Below, piece by piece: positions 32,708 to 41,901 of a stretch of DNA of 64,000 bases (position 1 is the first letter of the stretch; each line of letters begins with the position of its first letter). The stretch comes from CAYSUS01 sp964434165. GTDB taxonomy: Bacteria > Planctomycetota > Planctomycetia > Pirellulales > Thermoguttaceae. The notes beneath the pieces are model-generated. The model searched no databases, was not told where the DNA came from, and was given only the letters and a program-made list of their open reading frames with translations. A program made the position numbers and the translations under genes. The stretch is taken from positions 62,001-126,000 of the forward strand of contig CAYSUS010000006.1 of assembly GCA_964434165.1 (NCBI GenBank), written 5' to 3'.

Positions 32708-34525
32708 CTAGCTGCCCAGCTCCTGCAAATCCTTCTCCATCGCCTCCAGCCTCGCCTGAAGCTCCGCCTTGGTCGCTTCCAGGTCGGCGATCTGCTCGGC
32801 GGGCTGGAAGGCGAACATGTAGAACTTCACTTTCGGCTCGGTGCCCGAGGGGCGCACGGCCACGTAGTTGCCCTCGGCGACCAAGTCGAGGATCACCATG
32901 TCGCCCACCGGGGCGTCCATGGGCTCGGGCGCGGACCCGGGGACCGTGGACGTGCCGTTCAGATAGTCGCGGACTCGGGCGACCTCCATGTTGCCGATCG
33001 ATTTGGGTGGCGCGGTCCGCACGCCGGCCAAGAGGGCCTTCATGTCTTCCATGCCCTGGGCCCCGGGCATCTTGCGCGAGAACGCCTTCTCCAGGTGGCA
33101 GCCGTACTGCCAGAAGAGGGCGTCGAGCTTCTCGTGAAGGGTTTGTCCCTCGGCCTTCGCCCTGGCCGCCAGCTCGGCCAGCAGCATCGAGGCTACGGCC
33201 GCGTCCTTGTCGCGGGCGTGCGCCCCGACGAGGAACCCGTACGACTCCTCCGCCCCCAGGACGAACTTCTCCGGATCGCGCTGGTCCATCACGCCGCCGA
33301 TCCACTTGAAACCGACCAGAAGGTCGCCGACCGTCGTCACGCCGTGGTCGTCGGCGATGCGGCGGATCAGCTCCGTGGTGACGGCCGTCTTGACCACGTA
33401 GTGCTCCGGCGTGAGCGTGCCGGACACGCGGCCGAACTCGAGGAGGTAATCGGCCAATAGCGCGCCGATCTGGTTGCCCGTGATCGTCTTCCACTCGGCT
33501 CCGTGTTCGAGCGTCAGCGGCGCCGCACACCCGACGCGGTCGCAGTCCGGGTCGGTGGCCAGGATCAGGTCGGCCCCGGTCTGTTCGGCGCGCTCGATGA
33601 TCGCATCGAACACGGCCGGGTTCTCGGGATTGGAGACGTGGCCCGGCACGTTGGGGAAATCGCCGTCGGGCTCGGCGTGCGGGCCGAAGACCTCGATCTC
33701 CCTGAAACCCGACGCCTCCAGGGCCGGCACCACGGCCGTAGTGCCCACCCCGTGCAGCGGCGAGTAGATGATGCTGAGGTCCCGCGGTCCGGGCCGGCTC
33801 TGCGACTCGACCGCGGCCAGGAAGGCCTGATCGACCTCGTCCTGGCAGTATTCGACCTGGCCGCTGGTGAGGGCCGTCTCGAAATCGGTCCGCTGGATGT
33901 CGATAACGTTCATCACCGCGTCGATCACGCCCTGATCGTGCGGCGGGAGGAGCTGCCCGCCCGTGTGCCAATAGACCTTCACCGCATTGTCCTCGGGCGG
34001 GTTGTGGCTGGCGGTGACCATGATCCCGCACGAGCATTGTTTGCGGCGCACGGCGAACGACAGCACGGGCGTGCTGCGGTAGCCGTCGAGGAAGTACACC
34101 TTGTAGCCGTTGGCCACCATGATCTCCGCGCACAGCACGGCGAACTCCCGCGAGCGGTGGCGCGTGTCGTAGGCGATGGCGCAGGACAGGTCGCCTTGGG
34201 CGTGCCCCTGGACGTAGTCGGCCAGGCCCTGGGCGCTCTCGCCGATGGTCCGCTGGTTGATGGCGTTGGTGCCGACAGGGTACATCTTGCCGCGCCGCCC
34301 GCCCGTGCCGAACGGGATGACCTGCCAGAACACGTCGTCCAGCTCCTTCCACTTGCCCGCGGTCACGTGCTCGGCGACCTCGGCGGCGTAGTCGGCGTAG
34401 CGGGGCTCGGAGAGCCAGGTGCGGATGTTCTCGACGGCGCCGTCGGACAGCTTGCCGTCGCGGGCGGCCTGGTCGAGTTGCGCGAGGGCCTGGGACGCGT
34501 CGAACGCGGAGGTGGGGTCGGGCAT
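32708..34525 (-). CDS. Phosphoglucomutase/phosphomannomutase
   Basis: The 605-residue alpha-D-phosphohexomutase has all four signature sites: the phosphoserine loop TASHNPPEDN, the metal loop DPDCDR, the sugar-binding GAEESYG and the phosphate-binding RPSGTEPK. It interconverts hexose 1- and 6-phosphates in the cytoplasm, feeding glycogen, nucleotide sugars and surface polysaccharides. Its length matches the long PGM2-like subfamily rather than GlmM. The chosen ATG at 34525 begins MPDPTSAFDASQALAQLD; upstream codons are not conserved in character. It is divergent from a second, shorter phosphohexomutase, with a 256-bp shared promoter region. Confidence 0.9.
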   Translation of the reverse strand: MPDPTSAFDASQALAQLDQAARDGKLSDGAVENIRTWLSEPRYADYAAEVAEHVTAGKWKELDDVFWQVIPFGTGGRRGKMYPVGTNAINQRTIGESAQGLADYVQGHAQGDLSCAIAYDTRHRSREFAVLCAEIMVANGYKVYFLDGYRSTPVLSFAVRRKQCSCGIMVTASHNPPEDNAVKVYWHTGGQLLPPHDQGVIDAVMNVIDIQRTDFETALTSGQVEYCQDEVDQAFLAAVESQSRPGPRDLSIIYSPLHGVGTTAVVPALEASGFREIEVFGPHAEPDGDFPNVPGHVSNPENPAVFDAIIERAEQTGADLILATDPDCDRVGCAAPLTLEHGAEWKTITGNQIGALLADYLLEFGRVSGTLTPEHYVVKTAVTTELIRRIADDHGVTTVGDLLVGFKWIGGVMDQRDPEKFVLGAEESYGFLVGAHARDKDAAVASMLLAELAARAKAEGQTLHEKLDALFWQYGCHLEKAFSRKMPGAQGMEDMKALLAGVRTAPPKSIGNMEVARVRDYLNGTSTVPGSAPEPMDAPVGDMVILDLVAEGNYVAVRPSGTEPKVKFYMFAFQPAEQIADLEATKAELQARLEAMEKDLQELGS

Positions 34526-34712
34526 CGGTCCGTCCAGCCTTGTCTCTTGGGAGGGTTTGGCGATGGTCCTGCGGTGTGCCTCGCCGGGCGCTCGGGGCAC
34601 ATCCACGCGGGTATTCTCGCAACTTCCCCGGGTCGGAGAAAGGGGGACGACAGCCTGGCGGGCCTTGCGCAACCGTAACCGGGGCCGGCTTCTGCGGCTT
34701 CCCGTGTTCTTC

Positions 34713-34718
34713 TATACT
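34713..34718 (+). promoter_or_regulatory. -10 box (TATACT) for GlmM-like gene
   Basis: TATACT followed by GG lies 64 nt upstream of the GTG start at 34782. No clear -35 is seen at 17 bp (TTCTGC). Confidence 0.45.
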
Positions 34719-34781
34719 GGCAGCCACGGGCCGTTCGGGTCATGTACTGTTCCGATCCCTGCCGCGGAAAGGGCCTCTGGC

Positions 34782-36125
34782 GTGGCCGAACCGATCATCA
34801 GCGTGTCCGGAATGCGGGGCGTCGTCGGGGAGACCCTGACGCCGGAGGTGGCCGTGCGCTACGTGGCGGCCTTTGCCGCGCTGGCCCCGCCCGGGCCGAT
34901 CGTGCTGGGGCGCGACGGCCGGGCCTCGGGCCGGATGCTGGCCGAGGCGGTGCGGGCGGGGCTGCACGCCTCGGGGCGGACCACGCTCCAGGCCGGCGTG
35001 GCCCCCACGCCCACCGTCGGCATTCTGGTAAGAAAGCATCAGTGCGCCGGCGGCGTGCAGATCACCGCCAGTCACAACCCGCCCGAGTACGACGGCCTGA
35101 AGCTCTTCTCGGCCGAGGGGCGCGTGATCCCCGCCGGGCCGGGCCGCGAGGTGCTGTCGGGCTATCGCTCGGGCAAGGCCGCGTGGGTCCCGCACCACCG
35201 ATTGGGCACGTCGCAGGAGATCGCCGACCCGGAAGGACCGCACCTTCAAGCCGTGCTCGCCACGGTGGACGTCGAGACGATCCGCGCAAGGCGGCTGAAA
35301 GTGCTGCTGGACGCCAACCGCGGGTCGGGCGGGCGCCTGGGGAGGCTGCTGCTGGAGGCCCTGGGGTGCGAGGTCACCGTGCTCGGCGAGCAGCCCGACG
35401 GCCACTTCGAGCACCCGGCCGAGCCCACGGCCGAGAACCTCACCAGCGTGCTGCCCCAGGTGCGCCAGGCCGGGGCCGACGTGGGCTTCTGCCAGGACCC
35501 GGATGCCGACCGCCTGGCCGTGATCGACGCGCACGGGCGCTACCTGGGCGAGGAGTACACCCTGGCCATGTGCCTGGACCACGTCCTCCAGTATCGCAAG
35601 GGCGCGGTGGTGGCCAACTGCGCCTCGAGCAGCATGAGCCAGGACCTGGCGCGGAAGCACGACGTGCCCTACTACCGCGCGGCGGTGGGCGAGGCCAACG
35701 TCGTGGATCTCATGCTGGCCAAGGACGCGGCCTTCGGCGGGGAGGGGAACGGCGGGCCGATCGATCCGCGCGTGGGGATGATCCGCGACAGCTTCGTGGG
35801 CATGGCGCAACTGCTCGACTGGATGGCCCGGCGCGAGCGTCCCATCGGGGAGCTGGCCGACGAGCTGCCGCGGTACGAGATCGTGAAGACCAAGTTCGCC
35901 CTGCCGCAAGAGAGGGTGGGGCAGGCCCTCGACGCCCTGGAGCGGCACTTCTCCGACGCCCGGTCCGACCGGCTTGACGGCCTGCGCCTCGACTGGCCCG
36001 GCCGGTGGCTGCTGGTCCGGGCGAGCAACACCGAGCCGATCGTCCGCGCCATTGCCGAGGCGGCCACCGCCAAGGAAGCGCAGAAGCTGTGCGAGGAGGC
36101 GGAGAGGGTCCTCGGCTCCATCTAG
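34782..36125 (+). CDS. Phosphoglucosamine mutase-like phosphohexomutase
   Basis: The 447-residue enzyme starts at a GTG with AAAGGG upstream (VAEPIISVSGMRGVVG). It has the active-site serine loop ITASHNPPEYDGLK, the metal site DPDADRLAV, the sugar-binding region FGGEGNGGPIDP and the phosphate site RASNTEPIVR. Its size and the GEGNGG variation place it near GlmM/phosphomannomutase. It should make glucosamine-1-phosphate or mannose-1-phosphate for cell-wall or surface sugars. The neighbouring divergent phosphohexomutase is of a different subfamily, so the pair covers two sugar-phosphate branches. Confidence 0.87.
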   Translation: MAEPIISVSGMRGVVGETLTPEVAVRYVAAFAALAPPGPIVLGRDGRASGRMLAEAVRAGLHASGRTTLQAGVAPTPTVGILVRKHQCAGGVQITASHNPPEYDGLKLFSAEGRVIPAGPGREVLSGYRSGKAAWVPHHRLGTSQEIADPEGPHLQAVLATVDVETIRARRLKVLLDANRGSGGRLGRLLLEALGCEVTVLGEQPDGHFEHPAEPTAENLTSVLPQVRQAGADVGFCQDPDADRLAVIDAHGRYLGEEYTLAMCLDHVLQYRKGAVVANCASSSMSQDLARKHDVPYYRAAVGEANVVDLMLAKDAAFGGEGNGGPIDPRVGMIRDSFVGMAQLLDWMARRERPIGELADELPRYEIVKTKFALPQERVGQALDALERHFSDARSDRLDGLRLDWPGRWLLVRASNTEPIVRAIAEAATAKEAQKLCEEAERVLGSI

Positions 36126-36284
36126 CCGCCGAGCTCGCTCGCGGGGAGGAGGTCTTGTTCAGCAACGACGCTCGCCCTTGCAGAAGCCAGAGGACCTCTC
36201 CTGTCGCGCCTAGTCCTGCTCCAGCTTCTGAGATCGTGAGATGAGAGCTTGGACTATGCGCCTTGTCTCCCACTGCTGAAGTGC

Positions 36285-36816
36285 TCAGCGCAGCCACTCG
36301 AGGAACTGGGTCTCGGAGTGCAGTAGGCAGGTGCCAGTCAAGGGGGCGGCCAATCGTCCCTGAATTGCCAAATCTAACACTTCAGAGAAGTCGGTCGGTC
36401 GGGTATCCCCAGAGGCTGGAGCAGGCCGAAAGATGGCCGAGCAAGGATACGGTGGGAAGTCGTGCGCGACGGAGACAAGAGCGTAGCGGTAGTCGAGCGA
36501 GGGGGCTTTCAAGTACAGGGTGTGCGTGTGACGGAATCGCTCGCCGGGCGGGATCGCCTCTTCAACGTATTCCTCAACTTGCTCGATCGGTCGCGACTCC
36601 GACTCCACCTCCCCAACCACAAGCCCCTTGGTCTTTTTCCCGAGAACCACGGCCTGCTCGCGGAGAAACCCCGACGGGCGGGATGACGTCGGTGATGGAT
36701 AGTTCGTCGGGCCAGAGGTCGCGTTCTGCTTGCGCTATGGCGGCATCCTCGAACCATCGCCGCGGCGCTCCCGGTTGGCGGTTCGGGCGTGGTGCCTGGC
36801 CACCAGGGTGGCGGGG
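36285..36816 (-). pseudogene. Hypothetical protein gene with an apparent frameshift at its start
   Basis: The coding frame runs from about 36757 to a stop at 36285 and reads EDAAIAQAERDLWPDELSIT, then VIPPVGFLREQAVVLGKKTK and a 110-residue C-terminus (FRHTHTLYLKAPSLDYRYAL). It has no ATG in frame; the first alternative is a GTG at 36650, which would cut off conserved-looking text. An ATG at about 36757 with GGGAG upstream lies in another frame, and loss of one C right after it would restore MVEDAAIAQAERD. The frame is also in register with the serS stop codon (36817-36819). It uses more A/T-ending codons than its neighbours. The function is unknown. Confidence 0.55.
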
Positions 36817-38094
36817 CTAGCCGCGCGGCTCAATCCGCTCTTTGCCGACCCAGGGCCTCAGCACCTCGGGCACGATAACCGAGCCGTCGGCCTGCTGGTA
36901 GTTTTCCAGTACGGCGATCAGGCCGCGGCTGATGGCCACGGCCGTGCCGTTGAGCGTGTGGACGAACCGCGTCCCCTTCTCGCCCTTGACGCGGTAGCGG
37001 ATGTTCAATCGCCGGGCCTGGTAGTCGGTGCAATTGGAGGTGCTGGTTACTTCGCCCCAACCCTTGCGCCCCGGCATCCACGCCTCCAGGTCGTACTTGC
37101 GGTAGGCCGGCCCGCCCAGGTCGCCGGTGGCCGTATCGACCACGCGGTAGGGGATGCCCAGCCCGTCGAAGATGCGGCACTCCATGTCCCGAAGGTGCTC
37201 GAGCATGGGCTCGCTCTGGTCCGGGAGCGTGAAGGCGAACATCTCCACCTTGGTGAACTGGTGCACGCGGAACAGGCCCCGCGTGGCCCGACCGTGCGCC
37301 CCCGCCTCGGTGCGAAAGCAGTGGCTCGTGCCGCAGTACTTCAGCGGCAGGTCGCCGGCCTGGAGCGTCTGGCCGGCCAGCATTCCGCCCAGCGTGATCT
37401 CGGCCGTGGCGACCAGGCTCAGGTCGGTGCTCTCGATGCTGTAGATCTGCGTCTCCTCGCCGCGGGGGATGTAGCCGGTGCCTTCGAGGACCTCATTGCG
37501 GGCAAGATCCGGCGTCGCAATGAGCGCGAACCCCTCGTCCATCAGCAGCCCCATCGCGTAGCGCTGCAGGGCCAGCTCCAGGAGCACGGCCTCGTTCTTC
37601 AGAAAGTAGAACCCGTGCCCTGCCACCCGGGCCCCGGCCTCCAGGTCCACAAGATCGAGCTTCTCGCCCAGGGCCACGTGATCGAGCGGTTCGAAATCGA
37701 GCTCCGGCACCGGCGTCCGGCCTCGGGCGACCTCCAGGTTGGCCTTGTCGTCGGCGCCGACCGGGGCATCAGGATGCGAGAGGTTGGGGATCGTCTTCTG
37801 AATCCGCAGCAGTTCCTCCACGATCCACTCCATCGCCGTCTTCACCTCGGCCGCCTGCTCGCGGATCTGCCGGCCCTCCTCCTTGCGGGCCTCGCGCTCG
37901 GCCTGATCCTTGGCCTGCCCGATGGCCTTCGAGTTCTGGTTCGAGCGGCGGTTCAGCTCGTCCAGCTCGACCTGCTTGGCCTTGCGCTCGGCCTCGAGCT
38001 GCACGAACCGGTCCACGTCGGCGTGGACGCCCCGTCGGGCGCAGTTCTGCTTGACGGTCTCCGCGTTCTCGACGATGAATCGATGGTCCAGCAT
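36817..38094 (-). CDS. serS: Seryl-tRNA synthetase
   Basis: The 425-residue class II aminoacyl-tRNA synthetase has an N-terminal long coiled-coil tRNA-binding arm (residues about 30-105, KAKQVELDELNRRSNQNSKA). The catalytic domain has motif 2 around FRTEAGAHGRATRGLFRVHQ and motif 3 GTAVAISRGLIAVLENYQQ. TAEITLGGML and TSTSNCTDYQARR are typical serine-adenylate pocket regions. It charges tRNA-Ser (and tRNA-Sec) in the cytoplasm. It starts at an ATG at 38094 and is of normal length. A frameshifted hypothetical gene follows in the same frame after the TAG. Confidence 0.95.
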   Translation of the reverse strand: MLDHRFIVENAETVKQNCARRGVHADVDRFVQLEAERKAKQVELDELNRRSNQNSKAIGQAKDQAEREARKEEGRQIREQAAEVKTAMEWIVEELLRIQKTIPNLSHPDAPVGADDKANLEVARGRTPVPELDFEPLDHVALGEKLDLVDLEAGARVAGHGFYFLKNEAVLLELALQRYAMGLLMDEGFALIATPDLARNEVLEGTGYIPRGEETQIYSIESTDLSLVATAEITLGGMLAGQTLQAGDLPLKYCGTSHCFRTEAGAHGRATRGLFRVHQFTKVEMFAFTLPDQSEPMLEHLRDMECRIFDGLGIPYRVVDTATGDLGGPAYRKYDLEAWMPGRKGWGEVTSTSNCTDYQARRLNIRYRVKGEKGTRFVHTLNGTAVAISRGLIAVLENYQQADGSVIVPEVLRPWVGKERIEPRG

Positions 38095-38342
38095 GGCTCA
38101 GGAGGTCTTCCTAGGGGATTCCGTTCGGTCCGCCGCGGCGCCGGGCGTCCCGCTTCTGACGAGGCCGCTCGGGCGAAGATGGTTCGCCCCGTAAGGTAGC
38201 CCCTGCGGCCGGCGTGCGGAAGATGGACCGGCCACGATCTCCGCAGGACGGGGTGCCACTGCGTTGCCCTGCTGTCGGAAGGACGCAATGCCACTCCGCC
38301 CAATCGTGCGACGACGGACCAGCCGGGTCATGCATGAACGAG

Positions 38343-38364
38343 GGACGGACCGGGCAGTCCGTCC
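38343..38364 (-). terminator. Hairpin overlapping the stop of the TPR gene
   Basis: GGACGGAC (38343-38350), a 6-nt loop and GTCCGTCC (38357-38364) form a perfect 8-bp stem that includes the last base of the TPR gene stop codon (38364-38366). It could end transcription of this minus-strand gene or stabilise its mRNA. Confidence 0.5.
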
Positions 38365-38687
38365 TACTGCTGGGCGTTCATCTGGGCCTGCCGGGCCTGC
38401 ATCAGGGCCTTCTCGGCCTCGGGGATCAGCCCGGCCTGCTGGCAGATCAGGCTGAGCGCAACATAGCTGAACGGATCGTCCGGTTCCAGCTCACAAACCT
38501 TGCGCCCGTGCTCCACGGCCTCGTCGTACTTCTCCAGCTTGCCATAGAAGACGCTCAGGGCGGCGTGGGCCAGCGCGTAATCCGCCTGCTGCCCGAGCAG
38601 TTCGTGGAGCTTGTCGATGGCCCCCTCCAGGTTGCCGGACTGCTGGACCTGGATGGCCTCGTCATACATTTCCACGACATTCGGCAT
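38364..38687 (-). CDS. Small tetratricopeptide-repeat protein
   Basis: The 107-residue all-helical protein has three TPR-like units: EMYDEAIQVQQSGNLEGAID, ADYALAHAALSVFYGKLEKY and PFSYVALSLICQQAGLIPEA. There is no signal peptide or other domain. It probably acts as a scaffold or adaptor. The ATG at 38687 was preferred to an upstream alternative because the helical repeats begin there. Confidence 0.75.
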   Translation of the reverse strand: MPNVVEMYDEAIQVQQSGNLEGAIDKLHELLGQQADYALAHAALSVFYGKLEKYDEAVEHGRKVCELEPDDPFSYVALSLICQQAGLIPEAEKALMQARQAQMNAQQ

Positions 38688-39064
38688 GGTCTTCTCCGCG
38701 GCTGGCAGGTGTTTCAGGGATTGTGGCAAGGCCGACCGGCCGCGACGGGCGGCGGACGGATGGCGCGCGGCATCCTAAGTGTATCGGGCAAGGCAACCTG
38801 CGACTACCGATCCCCCAAGGAGGGTGGCGCCCTCGGCGTGCCTGGCAGTGACAGGGAGACGTTCAGTCCTTCCTGCCCCTGCGACCCGCATCTTCCCCAG
38901 ATCTCGCTGAATCGCGAAGCTCTGCGCAGCCGATACAAGCTGAGGTGCGGCCTCAGCCTGCGCTCGGCATGCGTGGAGCTGGCGCCGATCCCGGCGAGGC
39001 CGGTCGCCGCCAAGGTGTATCGCCCGGCACCACAAATTGCCCGTTTCTCTTCGAGGTCCCTTCC
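38688..39064. other. 377-bp divergent intergenic region
   Basis: It separates the minus-strand TPR gene from the plus-strand LpxA-like gene and should hold both promoters. No clear -10/-35 pair, ORF or repeat is seen. Confidence 0.35.
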
Positions 39065-39949
39065 GTGACAGGTGCCCAGCATTCGGTCGTCAGCCCCCTG
39101 GCCCGTATCGGCCGGGGCGTGCACATCGGTCCCTTCTGTGTCATCGAGCCGGACGTCGAGATCGGCGACGGCTGCACCCTGGCCAGCCGTGTGGTCCTCC
39201 GCAATGGAACCCGGCTCGGCTCCTGCAACCACGTGTTCGAGAACGTCGTGCTCGGCGGCCTGCCCCAGCACGTCAAGCGGCCCGAACGGCCCGGGCTGGT
39301 CCGCATCGGCAGCGGCAACACGATCCGCGAGAACGTGACCATCCACCGCTCCCTGGAGGAAGGCCACGACACGATCGTCGGCGACGGAAACCTCCTGATG
39401 GTCAACGTCCACATCGCCCACGACTGCATCGTCGGCAATCGCTCCATCTTCGCCAACAACACGATGCTGGCCGGGCACATCGAGGTGGCCGACCGGGCGT
39501 ACGTCTCCGGCGCCGTGGCCGTGCACCAGTTCTGCCGCATCGGGACCCTGGCCATGGTCGGCGGCCAGGCTCACGTCAACCAGGACGTGCCGCCTTACGT
39601 CACCGTCGACGGCCAGAGCAGTTGCGTCGTGGGGATCAACCAGATCGGGCTGCGCCGCGCGGGCTTCTCCTCCGAGGACATCCGCGTGCTCAAAGAGGCC
39701 TACCGCGTGATCTACCGCAGCGGGATGAAGTGGGAGGCGATCCTCCAGATCCTGCGGGAACGGTTCCGCGACGGGCCGGCCGCGGCCTTCTACGAGTTCC
39801 TTTCCACCACGCGCCGCGGCATCCTCTCCGAGCGCCGCCTGCCGCCGAACGCGACGATCAAGATCCATCCGGCCGACGGGAAGTCCGACAGCGACCAGCA
39901 GCCCGACCGACGCGCCGCGCCGGCCCATGCGCGGTTCCGGGTAGGGTAG
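39065..39949 (+). CDS. lpxA: Acyl-ACP--UDP-N-acetylglucosamine O-acyltransferase (LpxA-like)
   Basis: The 294-residue left-handed beta-helix protein is built of hexapeptide repeats (IGRGVHIGPFCVIEPDVEIG, IGSGNTIRENVTIHRSLEEG). It has the catalytic-histidine segment VNVHIAHDCIVGN, and its C-terminal helical part (INQIGLRRAGFSSEDIRVLK) matches LpxA's C-terminal domain. It transfers a hydroxyacyl chain to UDP-GlcNAc, the first committed step of lipid A synthesis in the cytoplasm. It starts at a GTG at 39065 with GAGG upstream; the tail is about 30 residues longer than usual and disordered. The other lipid A genes are not in this window. Confidence 0.88.
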   Translation: MTGAQHSVVSPLARIGRGVHIGPFCVIEPDVEIGDGCTLASRVVLRNGTRLGSCNHVFENVVLGGLPQHVKRPERPGLVRIGSGNTIRENVTIHRSLEEGHDTIVGDGNLLMVNVHIAHDCIVGNRSIFANNTMLAGHIEVADRAYVSGAVAVHQFCRIGTLAMVGGQAHVNQDVPPYVTVDGQSSCVVGINQIGLRRAGFSSEDIRVLKEAYRVIYRSGMKWEAILQILRERFRDGPAAAFYEFLSTTRRGILSERRLPPNATIKIHPADGKSDSDQQPDRRAAPAHARFRVG

Positions 39950-40545
39950 TCGCGGGCAGCCCGGGGCCATCCCCATCCGAGGCGAGCCACGTCCGAAACT
40001 CGCGGGCCCCAAACATCGCGAAAAACCAGATCCACCGGTTGACAAGCCCGCTGCCATAGATGCGTGAAACGCACCATCACGCTACAGCATGGTGCGTCAT
40101 TCTAACGCTTCGCAGTGTCGGGTGTGAAGCTCGCAGTTGCCTCAGGTTCTGTGCGTTTCACACACCCTACGGCTTCCTTTCAAGAGATTGCGTCTTTCTA
40201 CCTGCATCCATCAATTCACGAGGCAGAGAGGGGAGGCCTGGAGGGAGCTTCCCTCCGGCCTGAGACCCGTCACGTCGCTCCTGCGGCCCTCCTGGCCTTC
40301 CGGTCTCATGCGCACCGCCGATCCACATCACAGGCCTTGGCTCATGGGCGCGTTGAGCGAGAGGGCCTCGGGAGCCCTCTCTGGGGTCGCGTCGCCGGGC
40401 GACGAGGCCCATCGGGCGACCCACGGCGGGAAGCAGGATTCTGGCGCCCCATCCACTCGATGGGCCCTCATGCGGGGGTCCACCCCTGGAAGACCGCGCG
40501 GCTGCTGACCAAGCGGACAGGGCGAATCTCAAGGCGCACGCGAGC
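39950..40545. other. 596-bp intergenic region with hairpins and family D repeat
   Basis: The gap lies between the lpxA-like and trpB2 genes, which converge. It holds the AT-richer family D repeat (40069-40190), then a GC-rich part with stems GAGAGGGC-(7 nt)-GCCCTCTC (40359-40381) and GTCGC-CGG-GCGAC (around 40387). No open frame here has convincing coding character. Confidence 0.45.
40069..40190. repeat. GGTGCGT-type repeat (family D copy 2)
   Basis: ACGCACCAT (40069-40077) and ATGGTGCGT (40089-40097) form a perfect 9-bp stem. They are followed by further GTGTGAAGC/TGCGTTTCACACACCCTAC-like pieces up to about 40190. Related to the hairpin at 2671-2696. Confidence 0.5.
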
Positions 40546-41901
40546 TCACGCGATCTCGGGCAGCTCGGCCAGGGCGGCCTCGATCTTCTCCTGCGGATAC
40601 TCGTAGTCCTCGAGCTGGCCCGAGAAGTACTTGTCGTAGGAGCCCAGGTCGCAGATCCCGTGTCCGGAGAGGTTGAAGAGGATGCACTTCTCCTCGTCCG
40701 TCTCGCGGCACTTGATGGCCTCGAGGATCGCCGCGCGGACCGCGTGGGAGGTCTCGGGCGCGGGGATGATGCCCTCGGTGGCGGCAAACAGCTTGGCCGC
40801 GTCGAAGCACTCTGTCTGGTGCAGAGATACTGCCTCGATCAGCCCCAGCTTGACGCCCAGGCTGACCGTGGGGGCCATGCCGTGGTAGCGGAGGCCGCCG
40901 GCGTGGATGCCCGGGGGCACGAAGCTGTGGCCCAGGGTGTACATCTTCATCAGCGGCGTGAGCTTGGTCGTGTCGCCGAAGTCGTAGCGGTACTGCCCGC
41001 GGCTCATCGTGGGGCAGGCGCAGGGCTCGGAGGCCACGAAGCGGATGTCGCGTCCGGCCAGCTTGTGGCGGAGGAAGGGGAAGGCCAACCCCGCGAAGTT
41101 GCTCCCCCCGCCCACGCAGCCCACGACGACGTCGGGGTAGTCGCCGGCCAGTTCCATCTGGTTCTCGGCCTCCAGGCCGATGACGGTCTGGTGGAGCATG
41201 ACGTGATTGAGCACGCTGCCCAGCGAGTACTTGCAGCCCCCGTCCTTGACCGCGGCCTCGACGGCCTCGCTGATGGCGATCCCCAGCGCGCCGGGGCAGT
41301 CGGGGTCGGCGTCGAGGATCTGGCGGCCGGCCTCGGTCTCGCACGAGGGGCTGGCCCAGACCTTGGCGCCCCAGACGTGCATCATGGAGCGGCGGTAGGG
41401 CTTCTGCTGGTAGCTCACCTTGACCATGAACACGCGGCACTCCATGTCGAGCAGCGAGCAGGCGAAGGCCAGCGAGCTGCCCCACTGCCCGGCCCCGGTC
41501 TCAGTCGCCAGGCGGTTGATGCATTCCATATTGTTGAAGTAGGCCTGGGCCACGGCCGTGTTGGGCTTGTGGCTGCCGGGCGGGCTGTGGCTCTCGTCCT
41601 TGAAGTAGATGCGGGCCGGGGTTTTCAGGGCCTTTTCGAGGTTGCTCGCCCGGACCAGCGGCGAGGGCCGCCAGATGGCCAGGATGCGGCGGACTTCCTC
41701 AGGGATCTCGATCCATCGCTCCTGGCTGACCTCCTGGGCGATGAGGCTCCTGGGGAAGATGGGCTCCAGGTCGGCCGGACCGATCGGCTGCTGCGTGCCC
41801 GGGTGCACCACCGGCGGGAGGGGCTCGGGCAGGTCCGCCTGGATGTTGTACCAGGCCGTCGGGATATCGCTCTCGCTGAGGAAGATCCGCTTGGAGCTCA
41901 T
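40546..41901 (-). CDS. trpB: Tryptophan synthase beta chain, TrpB2 type
   Basis: The 451-residue pyridoxal-phosphate enzyme has the PLP lysine in the SHKPNTA motif. The glutamate-region ATETGAGQWGSSLAFACSLL is typical of TrpB, and the phosphate-binding loop is VGCVGGGSNFAGL. The long N-terminal part (WYNIQADLPEPLPPVVHPGT) and FKDESHSPPGSHKPNTA mark the TrpB2 class, which often works without TrpA. It condenses indole with serine in the cytoplasm. The ATG at 41901 has AAAGGGAA upstream. No other trp gene is in the window, so it is a stand-alone copy, perhaps for indole salvage. Confidence 0.92.
   Translation of the reverse strand: MSSKRIFLSESDIPTAWYNIQADLPEPLPPVVHPGTQQPIGPADLEPIFPRSLIAQEVSQERWIEIPEEVRRILAIWRPSPLVRASNLEKALKTPARIYFKDESHSPPGSHKPNTAVAQAYFNNMECINRLATETGAGQWGSSLAFACSLLDMECRVFMVKVSYQQKPYRRSMMHVWGAKVWASPSCETEAGRQILDADPDCPGALGIAISEAVEAAVKDGGCKYSLGSVLNHVMLHQTVIGLEAENQMELAGDYPDVVVGCVGGGSNFAGLAFPFLRHKLAGRDIRFVASEPCACPTMSRGQYRYDFGDTTKLTPLMKMYTLGHSFVPPGIHAGGLRYHGMAPTVSLGVKLGLIEAVSLHQTECFDAAKLFAATEGIIPAPETSHAVRAAILEAIKCRETDEEKCILFNLSGHGICDLGSYDKYFSGQLEDYEYPQEKIEAALAELPEIA

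Noticed and set aside
40115..40606. Open frame of about 160 codons on the plus strand after lpxA
   Set aside because: It runs through a dispersed repeat and two hairpins, and its residue pattern (His/Arg/Gly/Pro mixture) has no domain character. It also overlaps the end of trpB2 on the other strand.
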